64,000 nucleotides of DNA from Trema orientale (GCA_002914845.1 JXTC01000396.1:77353-141352), one strand, 5' to 3'. Shown: positions 1 through 11,759, counted from the stretch's first letter. Numbers and translations are program-made. The notes: a model not told the origin generated them from the letters alone.

Positions 1-149
1 TCTCTCATTTGATTATTCCTTCTTCATGATAATCCTAATTTGAACTAATTAAGTAAACAAGAAGTGTATATGTATGTCTAAGTTATACGAGGGAAAAATT
101 AGTTGAATTGAGATACAGAAGTTTAAACTTTAAAATGGCTTACCAGAGG

Positions 150-960
150 TTTTTTAGATCTCTTCTCAGCCTTTTCTTGTGTCTTATTCAGCTTCGGCTT
201 CAAGCTGTTTCATTTTTTGGGAGATAGCTAGGGAATCAAGATTTTTGGTGGATATAAGGATAAGATTACCCTCAGCATCACGATCAAAAAGCTTAAGAGC
301 TACTATAGTTTTGAGAACCTGACCATGACTTTGATTTATAATGTCTTCAAGCTACTCTGAATATTTTAACTTGATCTCGTAAGCAAAAGAGTCTACAAAC
401 TTAATGGCTAAGAAATAACGGTGACGGTTGCTCAAGAACTCTCTCTGGCACGTAACATTTTTGTTCCTCGCCAGATGAAGGCTTGGAAAAATAAATTTTT
501 TGGTTAAAAACTCAGCTCAGACAATTATCGGTGATAATATTTTTATATGCAAAAAAAAAAAAAAAAAAAGAGGTCTTTGACACGAAGATCGTATTTTTCG
601 ACTAAATTGATAATGGTAATAGCACTAAAGACAGAAATGGAATTGGATTGAGCTGTATAGGATGAAGACTGAAAATAGAAGAAAATAATGCAAAAGATGG
701 GAAAACAAAGACTTTCGAGATGTCTTTCGCAAAGAACAATCTCTCCAAGTCCAGGACCTACGAGATCCTTATGCACCCTCCATTCTTCAACTCCATTGAG
801 GCAACGAATACAATAAAGTCTTTAAGGAATCGGGCATTGGTTACTTCAACTAAGTAAATGGTGATTCGTTTTGGTGCCAATTTTCTCTTTAAATTAGGGC
901 AGCCGATTTCTCACAAAAGGAGTAAAGGTTTATGTTCAAGATAAGAACTTCAAGGAAATT
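150..960 (-). pseudogene. decayed coding remnant of unknown family
   Basis: Not recognised as a known family. On the minus strand, one frame between stops at 352-354 and 184-186 reads as protein-like sequence rich in charged residues and includes GQVLKTIVALKLFDRDAEGN, ending in a Lys/Glu-rich tail. Above its upstream stop the same frame continues with KFVDSFAYEIKLKYSE. Farther up (about 700-830), another frame contains CLNGVEEWRVHKDLVGPG and GEIVLCERHL. An overlapping frame at about 780-890 is also open. Stops and frame changes break every reading, and a long poly(A/T) run interrupts at 549-570. The residue composition looks more like eroded exons than chance AT-rich frames, but this is a judgement by eye. 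It could be a captured gene fragment or an old retrotransposed copy. Confidence 0.25.
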
Positions 961-1102
961 AAGGAACTACAAGATTTGAAGCAAGAATTGAAGATTAAAT
1001 GAGAATAAGAAAATTGGTTTATGCATCTAAGCAGTTATCACATGGAAGATGGGCAGAGCTTTATGACTTTCAAAGAGTCTAGTAAAGTGAAATTTTCTCT
1101 AA

Positions 1103-1798
1103 GGCCATCTCCAACCAGCAACTCTATTTTGCAGTAACCAAAACTCTAAAATGCAGCAACTTTACTCTATATTTTTTTCTCATCTCCAACCTATTACTCC
1201 AAATACTACACCAAAAAGAATATTCTCTATCTCAAAAAAAATATTCTCTACAACAAAAAAGAATATTCTTTCTAATTTTTACTCAAATCTCCTTTTTAGC
1301 CCTTAACTTTCTATGACTATTTTATTTAATCAATTACTTGGCTAATATACTTTTATAAATCATATTAATTTAACGATATAGTAATAAATTATATTAATTA
1401 CGAAATTACATAAATAATAATGTAAGGTACATTTAATTTTTAAGCATTATATACACAATTTTAATTATTTATAAATATGTAACATTTTTTATTATCAAAT
1501 TTAAAGTATTAAATTAATTAATTTTTATTTAAATTAACTACAATTAATATAAAATTATTTACAATAATTAACACATTTTAAATATAATAAATCTGCCCAG
1601 GATACGTGTGGAATTAGACATTTGATATGAGGGCTTTTTTGGAAATCCAAAAACAAAGAAACAAAATGGCGTTTTGTTACAGTGCCGCGCTACTGTAGCA
1701 TCCCAGCATTTTGCCGCTGGGAATGCCGATCGATTGGAGCTGCTATATTACTCCATTTTTGGCAAAATCTGCATTTTGCCGCAGCGTTGGAGATGGCC
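1103..1798. mobile_element. PIF/Harbinger-like MITE with TAA target duplication
   Basis: Both ends carry the same 13-base inverted terminal repeat, GGCCATCTCCAAC, and each is flanked by TAA (1,100-1,102 and 1,799-1,801). A three-base TWA duplication is the known signature of PIF/Harbinger insertion. Subterminal words also recur in inverted form (TTTTGCAG near the left end, GCAAAATGCAG near the right). The interior is very AT-rich and has no transposase-like frame, so this is a 696-base non-autonomous element. The right third is GC-richer and can fold on itself around CAGCATTTTGCCGCTGGG. Confidence 0.75.
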
Positions 1799-1801
1799 TA
1801 A

Positions 1802-4169
1802 GTATCAGTTTATATGCGGAAACTCAAGAGTTAAAATTAAGATCAAGAGTAATTTACCCTAAAATTATTTACAGACAATTTCAAAATTTGATTATTCCCG
1901 CTTAGATCTTGGCCTTATATCTGTTAGAATTAAAAAAGTAGCTTGAATCCGTTCACTGACACCTTTTCAAGCATTTATTAGAGAAAGAATGGGGAAATTT
2001 TTTGAGTGTAGCTTTTAGTCTGGTAATTCTAATAGTGGCATGTGGCCAAAACGAGTCGTTTCATTAAAATGGTGATTTGATCTGAAAAGCTTAAAAAATG
2101 AGATCAGCTTTATCTCACCTCATCACTATGATGGAGAAAAAAAACCTGATGGAGCACCCAATGACGACTGAGCTGAAATTAATCGGTTCTAGCTCACTCA
2201 TAAACATCAGACATTTTTGAGTCCTTTTAAGATAATCCATGTGATCGAGAGATGTATAACAAATAGATGATGAGGTGGATCAATTGAAAGCTCTTAAGAG
2301 TTAATTCTCTAGCAAAAAATGTGGGCAGTCAAAAAATATTGCTGGCTATTATTTTTTGATTATGAAATATAAGAACATGCGTTTTTTTTTTTTTTCTCAT
2401 ATTATCCAAACCCAATTTTGTTGACAATGGACAACTATTGTAGACTACTAACTACGTGAAGGGAAAATATTTTAACTTATAAATAAACTCATTCACAACT
2501 CTATTTTGTATCCTAACAAAAGAGAAAAAAATCTCAATATAGAGATAAAGAAAAAGCTTCAGTTAAGAAGTTCTTGAGAGAATTTTAGTAAAAAAAATTC
2601 TTGAGTGTAATTGGAGTCAGGGTTGTGAGTTGTGAGTGTTATAAATACTATGTAAATTTTTCTCCTTATAGTGAAAGATTTATAGTAATTCTGTGGACGT
2701 AACTAAATCGGTGAATCACGTAAATAATGTGTCTTCTTATTCTGCTTTATTTATCACTTTCGTAATTTTGCGTGTCTACTAAGAAGGTTATTTCCCTAAC
2801 TTCCTCCAATACTTCTTGCCTATAAATAGTCAGTTTTGGTTCATTTTAAGATCGTTTAGCTGAAACTCTATCCAATTGTTTTTTGAATCTTTGCATGTCT
2901 CTAGCCCACCTTCGTTAGAGATCAATTTGCAGGGAAGCAGCTCAGACGCGACGAGACAAACGACACTTGTTGAAAATTTGACGTAGCAACTACAAATACT
3001 ACATAAGATGAAATCTAATATAGTCTGACATTCAAAAACATTTACGCGTACCAAATAATAATTCATACCACAGAAGCTCTCTCCTCTGTTGAGTCAATGA
3101 AATAAACAAACAATTAGATTTTTGGGAATGAACTTGCACACTGCAAGAATATATTCTACTGTTAGTAGCACATGCGCTGATCTCGTATGAATCGATTGGA
3201 GTACCAAACAAGAAATGATGGTCGAGGCAAATCAACATGAATATATACAAATATTTATTAATAGCGAATCTTAAAGCCCACTTTCAGTGGAATACATGAA
3301 TTGCAATTCAGTTGGGCCCTCGGAAAATTAACATTACAGTTAGAGACATAGGAGACTATATAGTATGGGATGAGGTCTAGTCATACATGCCATGAGGAGC
3401 GATGAGAAAGTGCCCAATAGAGGAGCCCCGAGTGGACCAATACACGTGATGGGTTCAGCCCGTTTTGAGCCATATACGAGCCATTGCTGGGCCACTGCAC
3501 GTGATGGCCCACATGGGGGTTTTAGACCCTATTGATATTATTCATTAATATCACTACGTACCTCCAGTACCCCCCTGGCCCTTAGGATCTTCCTCGTAAA
3601 TGTTGGTGTGCAGAAACTAACTTAGCTTGTGTGTGCAATATAAATATTGATAAATACACATAAACGACAATTTTCATCCAAAAAAATAATCATATACGAC
3701 AAACATAAACATGATGTGATATCATCCTATAAACCCACCAAGTTCGAGGCTTTTTTTTAAGTACAAGGATCGTGATTCCTTTAATGGAAGCTTATAATAT
3801 TTTTGGAACTATATATACAGTCCCAAATTACACCATATGTCATTATAATCCGCTAACATTACGTGGCACGCCCTACTTTAGCTGACTCATCATATAACGA
3901 TATTGTCCTTTTCTTTTTTTTTTTTTCTGTTTTTCGTTGGTAGGCGTAGACGCACGTCTAACACTCCTTCTAAATAGTAATACTCATCCAGCGGAAATTT
4001 CAATCCTCGTGAGGGAGTACATGTTGTATATTATAATTGGTGATCGATTATCTTTATTCACATGACTCTTTCCACCACCCCCCCAAAGCGATTTGCATGA
4101 CAATTTTTATTGGTTTAACAAATTATTAGCATTAGATTGATTTAATAACAAGTTAATACTCTCCAACTA
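1802..4169. other. AT-rich intergenic stretch, no gene seen
   Basis: No frame here resembles a known protein. A poly(T) run lies near 2,383-2,396. A GC-richer patch at about 3,400-3,600 holds two copies of CACGTGATGG (near 3,444 and 3,498), each with the CACGTG G-box hexamer. It may be a fragment of an old repeat, since no gene start follows it. Confidence 0.5.
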
Positions 4170-4335
4170 ACTGCAATAAGCGGAATTCAATCTGGATATG
4201 GCACAATCACTATTACAATAATGTAAATAGAGGCCAGTTAAAATCCGGGTGTTAAATGGGCACTAGGATTTGAACACGGTAGTTCCAACTCTAATCCATC
4301 CGTAGGTTATCACTTAGCTACAACTTTTCTTTGAT
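4170..4335 (-). mobile_element. tRNA-derived SINE relic
   Basis: Read on the minus strand, a box A-like sequence TAGCTAAGTGATAACC (complement of 4,305-4,320) is followed at SINE-like spacing by a box B-like sequence GTGTTCAAATCCTAG (complement of 4,263-4,277). These are the two internal RNA polymerase III promoter elements of tRNA-headed SINEs. No convincing cloverleaf, poly(A) tail or target duplication was found, so it is probably an old copy. Both ends are approximate. Confidence 0.45.
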
Positions 4336-4489
4336 TATAATTATGATATCAATTATATTTATTAGTTATTTAAAGTACCAAATAGTGTTATTTTAATTAA
4401 AAGCAATAATTAAAGTTAAAAAAACACACAATAAAATACAAAATAAATCACCATAATATATTATTTTATCCTTAAATCAACAGAACAAC

Positions 4490-4750
4490 TCAATAAAAAA
4501 ATTCATAATATTAAATAGACGCCAATTCCCTAAAAAACGACATAAACTATCAACTTTTAACGCCAATTCTAGAAACTGGCATTAAATATCTCAAATAGAT
4601 TCCGGTTCTCTAAGAAATGGTATTAAATGTCAACTTTGAACGCCAGTTCTTAGAAAAACGACGTTAAATAGTAAACAATGCCGATTGCTTAAAAAAATGG
4701 CGTCTTTTTAAATTCGGCAATCACTTTCTATTTAAGTTTTTCTGGTAATG
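4490..4750. mobile_element. degenerate CACTA-like terminus with subterminal repeats
   Basis: A run of diverged direct repeats built on AACGCCAGTTC / GGCATTAAAT words (4,515-4,720) leads to TTTTTCTGGTAATG at 4,737-4,750. The complement of that end, CATTACCAGAAAAA, differs by one transition from a CACTACCAGAAAAA-type CACTA terminus. Subterminal arrays of this kind are typical of plant CACTA elements. The other terminus was not found, so this is a one-ended relic. Confidence 0.4.
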
Positions 4751-6509
4751 AATATTTCATTGAGAACTTGTACTTAATTAAGCTAGTTAAGATCTGTTGC
4801 TACCCACTTTTTTGTCAATATTGTTGTAGCACTAGCATATAGCTATATTTACTTTTACATATGTATATATATTACGCAGTTGCCTACCGAAGCAAATTCT
4901 AGAATGCTGATATTATGATTTAGGACGCATCACCATAACTTCTGGTCATTTAAAATTGTTAAATCGGATTTAAATTAACTCTAAAGGCTAGGAAATCGTT
5001 TAACCAGAACCTCAATAAAAAGCTAATTTTATAAGTCTTGACTAATCATATATTTTCACCTCTCTCAATATGTTAATATAAAGAATTCTGAGTTTTAATC
5101 TTCTTCCCAAATTAAAAGGAACAAATTCATGACGAACATGACAAATTTCACATTCCTTTCAATTCGTGATTGTTTGCAGGAACATTAATATAGTTCTCGT
5201 GAGCTTGAGTAACTCCATTCTCTTCCAAAACCCAACATCTTTAGTTTTAGCAAACTAGTGGAATAACAAATACAAAATAGTAAGGCTATAAAAACTTATT
5301 TTTTGCACCAAAAATTTACACCAAATTAAAAATATGACATATTTTTAACCACATAACTTTAAATGGTATAGTTTCTTTTGAGATAAAGTATGGTTGAAAG
5401 TTATACTACATTATTTTCTGCAAATTTTATGTATATATAAATTGAATCAATTATGAGTATCCCTTGTATTGCTCAATACAGGAGAGTAGTAAAAAAAAAT
5501 AGTTTATCACTCTTAATTAATTTTCTAATATGTAATTTATAATGATTAAATATTTAGCAATGAATAATAATAATAATTGTAACTGTTTCGAACATTTCTA
5601 GGCAAACATAAACGTTTCTTTTACACTTTTTTTCTTTTTCTTTTTTTTTTTGTTGGTAATGAATACTCAATTAGTAGAGAAAGAATCTATAAAAACGATT
5701 TTTAGACAAACTTATATTTGTTTATAGTAATACTAACGTACTCTGCAAAGATACGTAGTTGGATCCATTTTGTTTCAAACTTTGGTAAACGTGTTAATAG
5801 GAGTAGTTAGTCTTGTTCTCATTCGATTCCTAGAAAATGTTAATTAAATATATTTGAAAAGTATGTCATTCCTTTTTCAGTTCCTTTCAGTACTATGGTT
5901 ATTTCTCGTTTTCATCACAAATTAGAGCAACATGTACTATTGATCAATCAAATCTTTTGTCTCATTTTCTTTTTCTCTACTTTATTGAAAAACAATGAGG
6001 AGAAAATAAGATATGGGTTATAAGCTTTGTTAGATATTAACAGTACAGTTTAAAAAAAATCTTCCCTGTAATTTTGTTGACTGGCTTTCTGCTTTTCTGG
6101 TCTCTTGGTCATTAAGAAAAATAAAAATAAAAATAAAAATAAATAATTAGAAAAATGGAAGTTTGGTGTGTTACACAAGCGAATAATCATTTAAGTTACA
6201 AATTGTCTAATCATAGTGCCACGTGGAGGGACCATTACGACAACAACTCGTACCATGAATTAAATTAAAAAAAAAAACAACAACAACAAATAAAATCATG
6301 GAAAAGAATGGGAAAAGAAAAAAGAAAAAGCTAATGATAGCGAAACATGATATTGCTAAAATCCAAACAAATGTGTGCTGTGTGGAAGCAAATATACAAT
6401 TGTACAGGCCAGCTTCAACGTCCTTGCGAAAGTAGTGGTTTACAAGTTAAAACGTACATACATATCGCACTTGGCTTAAAATATGCCAAGGTTTCATATC
6501 CATTGTGTG
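4751..6509. other. AT-rich intergenic stretch, nothing recognised
   Basis: Contains poly(T) and (AAATA)n-like runs, for example (AATAAA)n near 6,120-6,145, but no protein-like frame, RNA gene or repeat ends that I could define. Confidence 0.5.
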
Positions 6510-6740
6510 GAGAGTAGTTTAAGAGACATGAAACATTAAGTGAATTAATTATATAGATTTTTTTTCTTGTTTTTTTTTTTTTTTTTCTTTTGGCCTTGAA
6601 TTTGAAAACTAGAGAGTAGTTTAAGAGACATGAAACATTAAGTCAATTAATTATATAGTTTTTTTTGTTCTTGTTTTTTTTTCTTTTGGCCTTGAATTTG
6701 AAAACTAGATTTTTTTTTTTTGAATTTGAAAACTAGATAT
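6510..6740. repeat. 102-base tandem duplication plus partial third copy
   Basis: A unit beginning GAGAGTAGTTTAAGAGACAT and ending TTGAATTTGAAAACTAGA occurs at 6,510 and again at 6,612. A partial third copy follows, keeping only the TTTTTTGAATTTGAAAACTAGA end (about 6,710-6,737). The copies differ mainly in the length of their poly(T) tracts, which suggests slippage or unequal exchange in the fairly recent past. Confidence 0.85.
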
Positions 6741-7204
6741 TAATGCCCTCATATTTATCTGTTTTCTTCATTAAATGGATATGAGTATGTTCTTTTGTGT
6801 ACGTATGCTAAAAATATCAGTTTTTATGAAAGACCAAGAATATGCATGGATAGGATAATTTTCTATTGTGTAACTGATAGAATTTCAAAAAAAATTTAAA
6901 AAAATGTTTCATGTATGAGACACATATTCATGAGGACAGCCAATATACATATAGATAGTACTGTTGGAAGAAAGCAGTGGGGTGGAATGGAGATTAGGGA
7001 ACCAATAAAGACCTCTAACACCTTAGCAAGAAGATATGATCAATATTGACTATATGTAGTACTGTTGGCATTGGGAATATATATGCCATATAATAAGAGG
7101 CAGCTTTATATATATCTGTATATATACATATACCTATATTTATATATCGGGATGGAGAAATTTGAAACTAGAACCCTCCAACCTTCCTTATTAGGAGTAT
7201 ATAA

Positions 7205-7319
7205 TAGGTACTATAGTTACTACCATACTATATCAGCAATTACAAATTCACAATTATAGCGTAAGTACTATAGTTACCACGAGACTATTTCAGCCATTAC
7301 AAATTCACAATTATAGCGC
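7205..7319. repeat. two-copy tandem repeat, unit about 58 bases
   Basis: The sequence from TAGGTACTATAGTTAC to CACAATTATAGCG (7,205-7,262) repeats as TAAGTACTATAGTTACC to the same end (7,263-7,319), with several substitutions. It lies about 50 bases left of the solo LTR at 7,370. Confidence 0.8.
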
Positions 7320-9607
7320 ATATATGCATTGATATATTTGTTGTATGTTTTATATTTCTGTAGGGTTGATGTCACGACCGGAAATCTAAAGTCGTGACTT
7401 TTAGTAATTTTAAGTTAAAATAATAATAAACAATTATTTTCCAAAATTCCTAAAAATTAAGTACTTAGATTTTAAGTTTTAGTCCTCAAAAGTAAATAAA
7501 TTTCATATTTTGAAAACCTCTCATTAGTTTTAATTTCTCAAAAAAATTCTTCACTTAAAGTTTAGGGGAGTTCTAATTAATTAACTGAGAAACTATTTTT
7601 AAATCGTAAATTTTGGTATAATGAGCTCAATTAAAACCTTAGGTCTAATGACCAAAAATAATTTTACATAAATCATTTGTAATTCTAATTACTCAAATTA
7701 ATAATAAAAGCATTCTCATACATCTACTTAGTAAAAATACTAAACTTCGCTAAATATTTGAACAAGGAAAAGAAAATCAAACAGGATATTGTCATCTACC
7801 ACGAAATAGGAATAGGACTGCAGGCACAAGCCATGAGTAATTTATTTAGCCATCAAGACAATTATCTCAAATACACAAATACCTGAAAGTGAGAGGAAGT
7901 AAAGGGGATGAGCATGTGAATGCTCATTAAATATTCAATTACAGATTTTTAACCAATATAAAAATACTTATTTTCAAGTTCCTGCATAGTCAGAAAAATA
8001 TTTAAACAGTTTTACTAACATCCAATAAAAATCATTTTCTAAAGGTTCAAACATTCTAAACAATTATAAAAGACCATTTTAAATCAGTACATATTATTAA
8101 AGTCTTCAAAGTGTATTGAATACCACTAATTCCATAATGTCTAATGTTTATGACATACGTAAGTTTCAGCCATTTTTTATAACCGTGAGTTTTATTCCAG
8201 CCACCTGATTGATGACCGTGAGTTTTTTTTCTTTTTCTTTTTCTTTTATATTCTAGTGTTTTGTTGAAACATCGTATTCCAGTATTGTTTTGAAACACCG
8301 TTATTCCGTCGGCCACGTGGGATGAATATACAATGCAATGCTATATGAACGACATGATTTAGAATACGTATCATTTTTCACAAATTCACAAAATAGACCA
8401 TGTGATGTTTTTAACTAATTCAAGTTTAGTTTATAAAACTATATTCTCAATTCCTTTTTTTTCTTAGAAATTTTGGGAGCATAACAGTTGTTTTTAACAA
8501 AATTCATAAAATTCAATTCCTGCAGAAAACAATATCAAAACTAGATATATGGCACGTCAATCAGTGTGACATGCCTCCCAGACAGTTTAAATATTAAATT
8601 AACTCAAAAATAAGAGTAAACACATTTTTATAAAATATTTCACAAAATTCCATATTTAATCAAAATATGTAAATTCACAGTCAAACTAATTTTAGTATCA
8701 AGTAATCGAATCCTTACCTTAATCGAGTAACTAGATATTGCTACGATGCTAAGGAGTGTATTTGATATCATTTGACGGTCGTTCGGAGGGCCGGAAGGTA
8801 TTTTCGAACCCTCGATTGCTTAGTTTGAAAATTTAATTTTTCCAACGGAGCTTCAAATTACAAAACAGACTTCACCACTGAATTTTTAATGTCCAAAATA
8901 GCTAAATTAGACATATAATTCGATAAATTTGAGTTCCGGACCAAGGCCTAGCCCCTGGCACATAAAACGAGGTAAATCCCGAGTCTCGTATTTCTAAATT
9001 CGTGCCACTTCAAAACATAGTGATACTTTATATCAAAATTCGTTTTTCGACCTCACTGAATCCAAATTTTATGTCAGAACTTCGTTTCGAGGTCTTGAGC
9101 CTTAAACGGGCCTCTTATCCAAAAATTACAAAAATATCACTTTTTGAAATATTTAAAAAAATGTCCTCTTTTTCAGTGCAAAAATATACACATTTTCGGA
9201 TATCGATTCGACACCAAATAATCACATTTGGTCATGTTTCAATCTCCTCTATGACTTCACGTAATCATTTCGACCTAATTAATTACTTCACAAAAGTATT
9301 TATAAAAATACCACAAAAATAACAGAGAAATGGCCAAAAGTTTTCCGAAAGCTCACTGTAACTTAATCAATGCCGACAATCGATTGAAAACTAGAGCTAG
9401 GAGATTGGGCACCTCTGATTTGCCAGCGATGGAGATTGATTTGGCCAGAGGATGCTTGAAATCATCATGGGAGGTCACAACTTCAACTCCTTTGCGCGAG
9501 CTTGTGGCGATGTCGTTGGCGATGAGGCTCAGTAGATCTGTTCGTCGGCCTCTGGCGAGCAACGCGGATGGGCTGCAATATTCATCAGAAGGTTTTTGGC
9601 TCTTAAA

Positions 9608-9692
9608 TAGGGATGGCAAAAATCCCCGACAGGGCGGGGCACGCTTGCCCCGCAATAAACGGGGCACCATGCGGGGCGGGGCACCGCCCCGC
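9608..9692. mobile_element. hAT-like end with GC-rich inverted repeats beside gap
   Basis: Starts TAGGGATGGCAAAAATCCCC, a form common at the ends of plant hAT-type MITEs, then runs into very GC-rich words (GGGGCGGGGCACCGCCCCGC) that fold on themselves. The sequence is cut by the gap, and no matching right end is visible after it. Confidence 0.4.
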
Positions 9693-9875
9693 NNNNNNNN
9701 NNNNNNNNNNNNNNNNNNNNNNNNNNNNNNNNNNNNNNNNNNNNNNNNNNNNNNNNNNNNNNNNNNNNNNNNNNNNNNNNNNNNNNNNNNNNNNNNNNNN
9801 NNNNNNNNNNNNNNNNNNNNNNNNNNNNNNNNNNNNNNNNNNNNNNNNNNNNNNNNNNNNNNNNNNNNNNNNNNN
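9693..9875. other. assembly gap (183 N)
   Basis: All bases are N. The left border is a GC-rich self-complementary stretch unlike the AT-rich surroundings, which probably caused the sequencing or assembly failure. Any reading frame drawn across the gap is meaningless. Confidence 0.98.
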
Positions 9876-10256
9876 TTTACACTCCTACTCTTAAGAGCAT
9901 TAGGGGCTTTGAGTGAAGAAAAAAAAAAAAGAGTCCAGGGATTTAAAGGTAAATTTTGAAACTGTTTGCCATACGTCAGCCTCTGAGTGAATAGGTATTT
10001 TTTTTTTGAATTTGCACTTTTACCCAGTTTTTCTAAATTTTCTTTCACTTACACCCCTCTTTAATTACGTTTTAATCCCCGCTTTCAAACTTTCTTCACA
10101 TTTTTGCCTAAATAAACTTAAACTTATTTATTTCCAAGTTTATCTCATATATTTTAATTTTTACATTCCGAAAATATGAAATTACCAAAATGTCTTTAGC
10201 CTTGAAATTACATTTTTACCCTTACAAAAATTTAGGTTTTTACAATTGATTACTAT

Positions 10257-10371
10257 TAGAGCTATAAATTCGGACCGTCCCACCCGATTATAAATGCTGG
10301 TCGGGTCAAGTCGAGCTGGATTTCTAAAACTAACGAGGCTCGTTTGACCCGGTCTATTTTTTCACCTCTAG
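10257..10371. mobile_element. small hAT-like MITE
   Basis: Left end TAGAGCTATAAATTCGGACC and right end (complement) TAGAGGTGAAAAAATAGACC form an imperfect inverted repeat about 20 bases long, and the 115-base interior is GC-richer than its surroundings. TAGAGGTG-type ends are known from hAT-derived MITEs. No clear eight-base duplication was found. It lies 12 bases right of the solo LTR end. Confidence 0.45.
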
Positions 10372-10572
10372 TCACTCCCTGCTGGTTGTGCTGTTGCTTT
10401 ATGAATATTTGCTTCTAATTATATGAATCTTATCCTTCCATACATTAATATGACTATTCATACTCTGCAGTATTGCGTTAAGTAGCAGCTTTATGCGTGA
10501 TGAAACAACAGGGCCGGGCCTGCCTGCAAGATGTCCCCACTACCATTCTCAAAGAGATATATGTAGCCTTTT

Positions 10573-10574
<2 letters not shown>

Positions 10575-10611
<37 letters not shown>
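10575..10611. repeat. (TA)n microsatellite
   Basis: An uninterrupted TA repeat of about 18 units. Confidence 0.95.
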
Positions 10612-10614
<3 letters not shown>

Positions 10615-11074
10615 TGTGTGTTGCATGAGATGAAAAGATGACTTGGATGATCAGTCATAGATTGTGATTCTTCTATTTATTTAAAAACAAAAGAGAAAAA
10701 AAAAAAAAAGAAAGAAAGTGATCTTTTTCGCAGTGACTGATGTTCAGTGTACTTCCCCCTTTCACTTTTATAGACATGTTACTCACACTGAGCCTCACTA
10801 CAATTATTATATATATCATGTCTCTTGTAATATTATATTTTAAGAACGAAATTAAAAGTAAAACCTCTAAAAACTAGAGACATTTATTCAAAAGAAAGAT
10901 GTATATATATATATATATACACACAAAACAATTCATAGACTTGCTTCTCATGAAACTGACAAGCCAAAAATGAGGTTAAGTATCTGCCTAGAATCGAATG
11001 GATGCCTCTTTCCTCGTAGTTTCGACCAAAACTCTATCGTGGTACATTTATTATACATGCATATTTTCATATAG

Positions 11075-11749
11075 GGGTGATGTTTCAATGGAGATTTTTG
11101 TTTTTACTCCATGGATGGGTACTCTAATTTGGGCCATTGGATTGTAATCTAATGGCTATAATAATATTAGTAGATTTATTAAAAATATTATTATAATTAA
11201 TAAATATATAAATATAGAAAGTTATTTAAAATAAAAAAGATGGGTAACCTGATGAATTGGTTAATTTATTTTATTTTACTTTATTTTATAAGAAATAAAA
11301 TTAGTGAAAAATACTTAATAACCCTAAATTACTCTTAACTATCTTATTCGTAGGAAAAAAAAAAAACAACAACAACAAAAGATGTACAAATTTTAAGCTA
11401 TTTGACGCATAATTTTTTTTAAAACAAATTTTCTTTCAATGTAGTTGTTTTATTCATTTTTTATTATTTAAAAAAATAACTTATTCATAATATGAAAATT
11501 ATCCTACCTTAGATTTTACCGATAAAAAAAAAATTATTAAATATTGAAGATACAATAATACATATAGTTTTAAATTAAAGGTAATTAAAAAATTAAACTT
11601 TAAATTAAATTTTCAAAAAAGAAATAAATAAAAAAAATTAGAAATTAATATATTGAATAAGATGACTTATTATTGTAGGTTTGTTTCCAAATTAGTCAAA
11701 TTTACCCATCCATAGAGCAAAAACAAAAATACCCATTGAAAACTCACCC
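11075..11749. mobile_element. Mutator-like MITE with perfect 10-base target duplication
   Basis: TTTCATATAG occurs exactly at 11,065-11,074 and 11,750-11,759. Inside it are long inverted repeats: the left begins GGGTGATGTTTCAATGG and the complement of the right begins GGGTGAGTTTTCAATGG. The match continues for about 55 bases through TTTTTGTTTTT and ATGGATGGGTA. A 9-11 base duplication with long terminal repeats is the pattern of Mutator-like elements. The 675-base element has no coding capacity, and its interior is AT-rich. Confidence 0.8.
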
Positions 11750-11759
11750 TTTCATATAG

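Larger units (their letters stand above)
7370..10244. mobile_element. solo LTR, family 1 (gypsy-like), copy 1
   Basis: Begins TGTCACGACCGG and ends TTTTTACA, flanked by GTTGA (7,365-7,369) and ATTGA (10,245-10,249), a five-base target duplication with one mismatch. It aligns by eye with the element at 34,920-39,068 in several blocks: the first 500 bases, the stretch around 8,700-9,060, and the pyrimidine-rich end. No gag or pol reading is present, so it looks like a solo LTR left by recombination. About 2.9 kb is long for an LTR; part of that is a nested hAT-like fragment and the 183-base gap. The superfamily is inferred from the TGTCACGACC start and five-base duplication. Confidence 0.65.

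Noticed and set aside
8056-8316. 86-codon minus-strand frame
   Set aside because: It lies inside the family 1 solo LTR, and its Lys/Arg run is a TTTTTC repeat. No domain.
9330-10048. Long open frames on both strands across 9,330-10,048
   Set aside because: They are long only because 183 N bases hide any stop codons. The real bases on either side belong to a solo LTR and a hAT-like end and show no protein motif.
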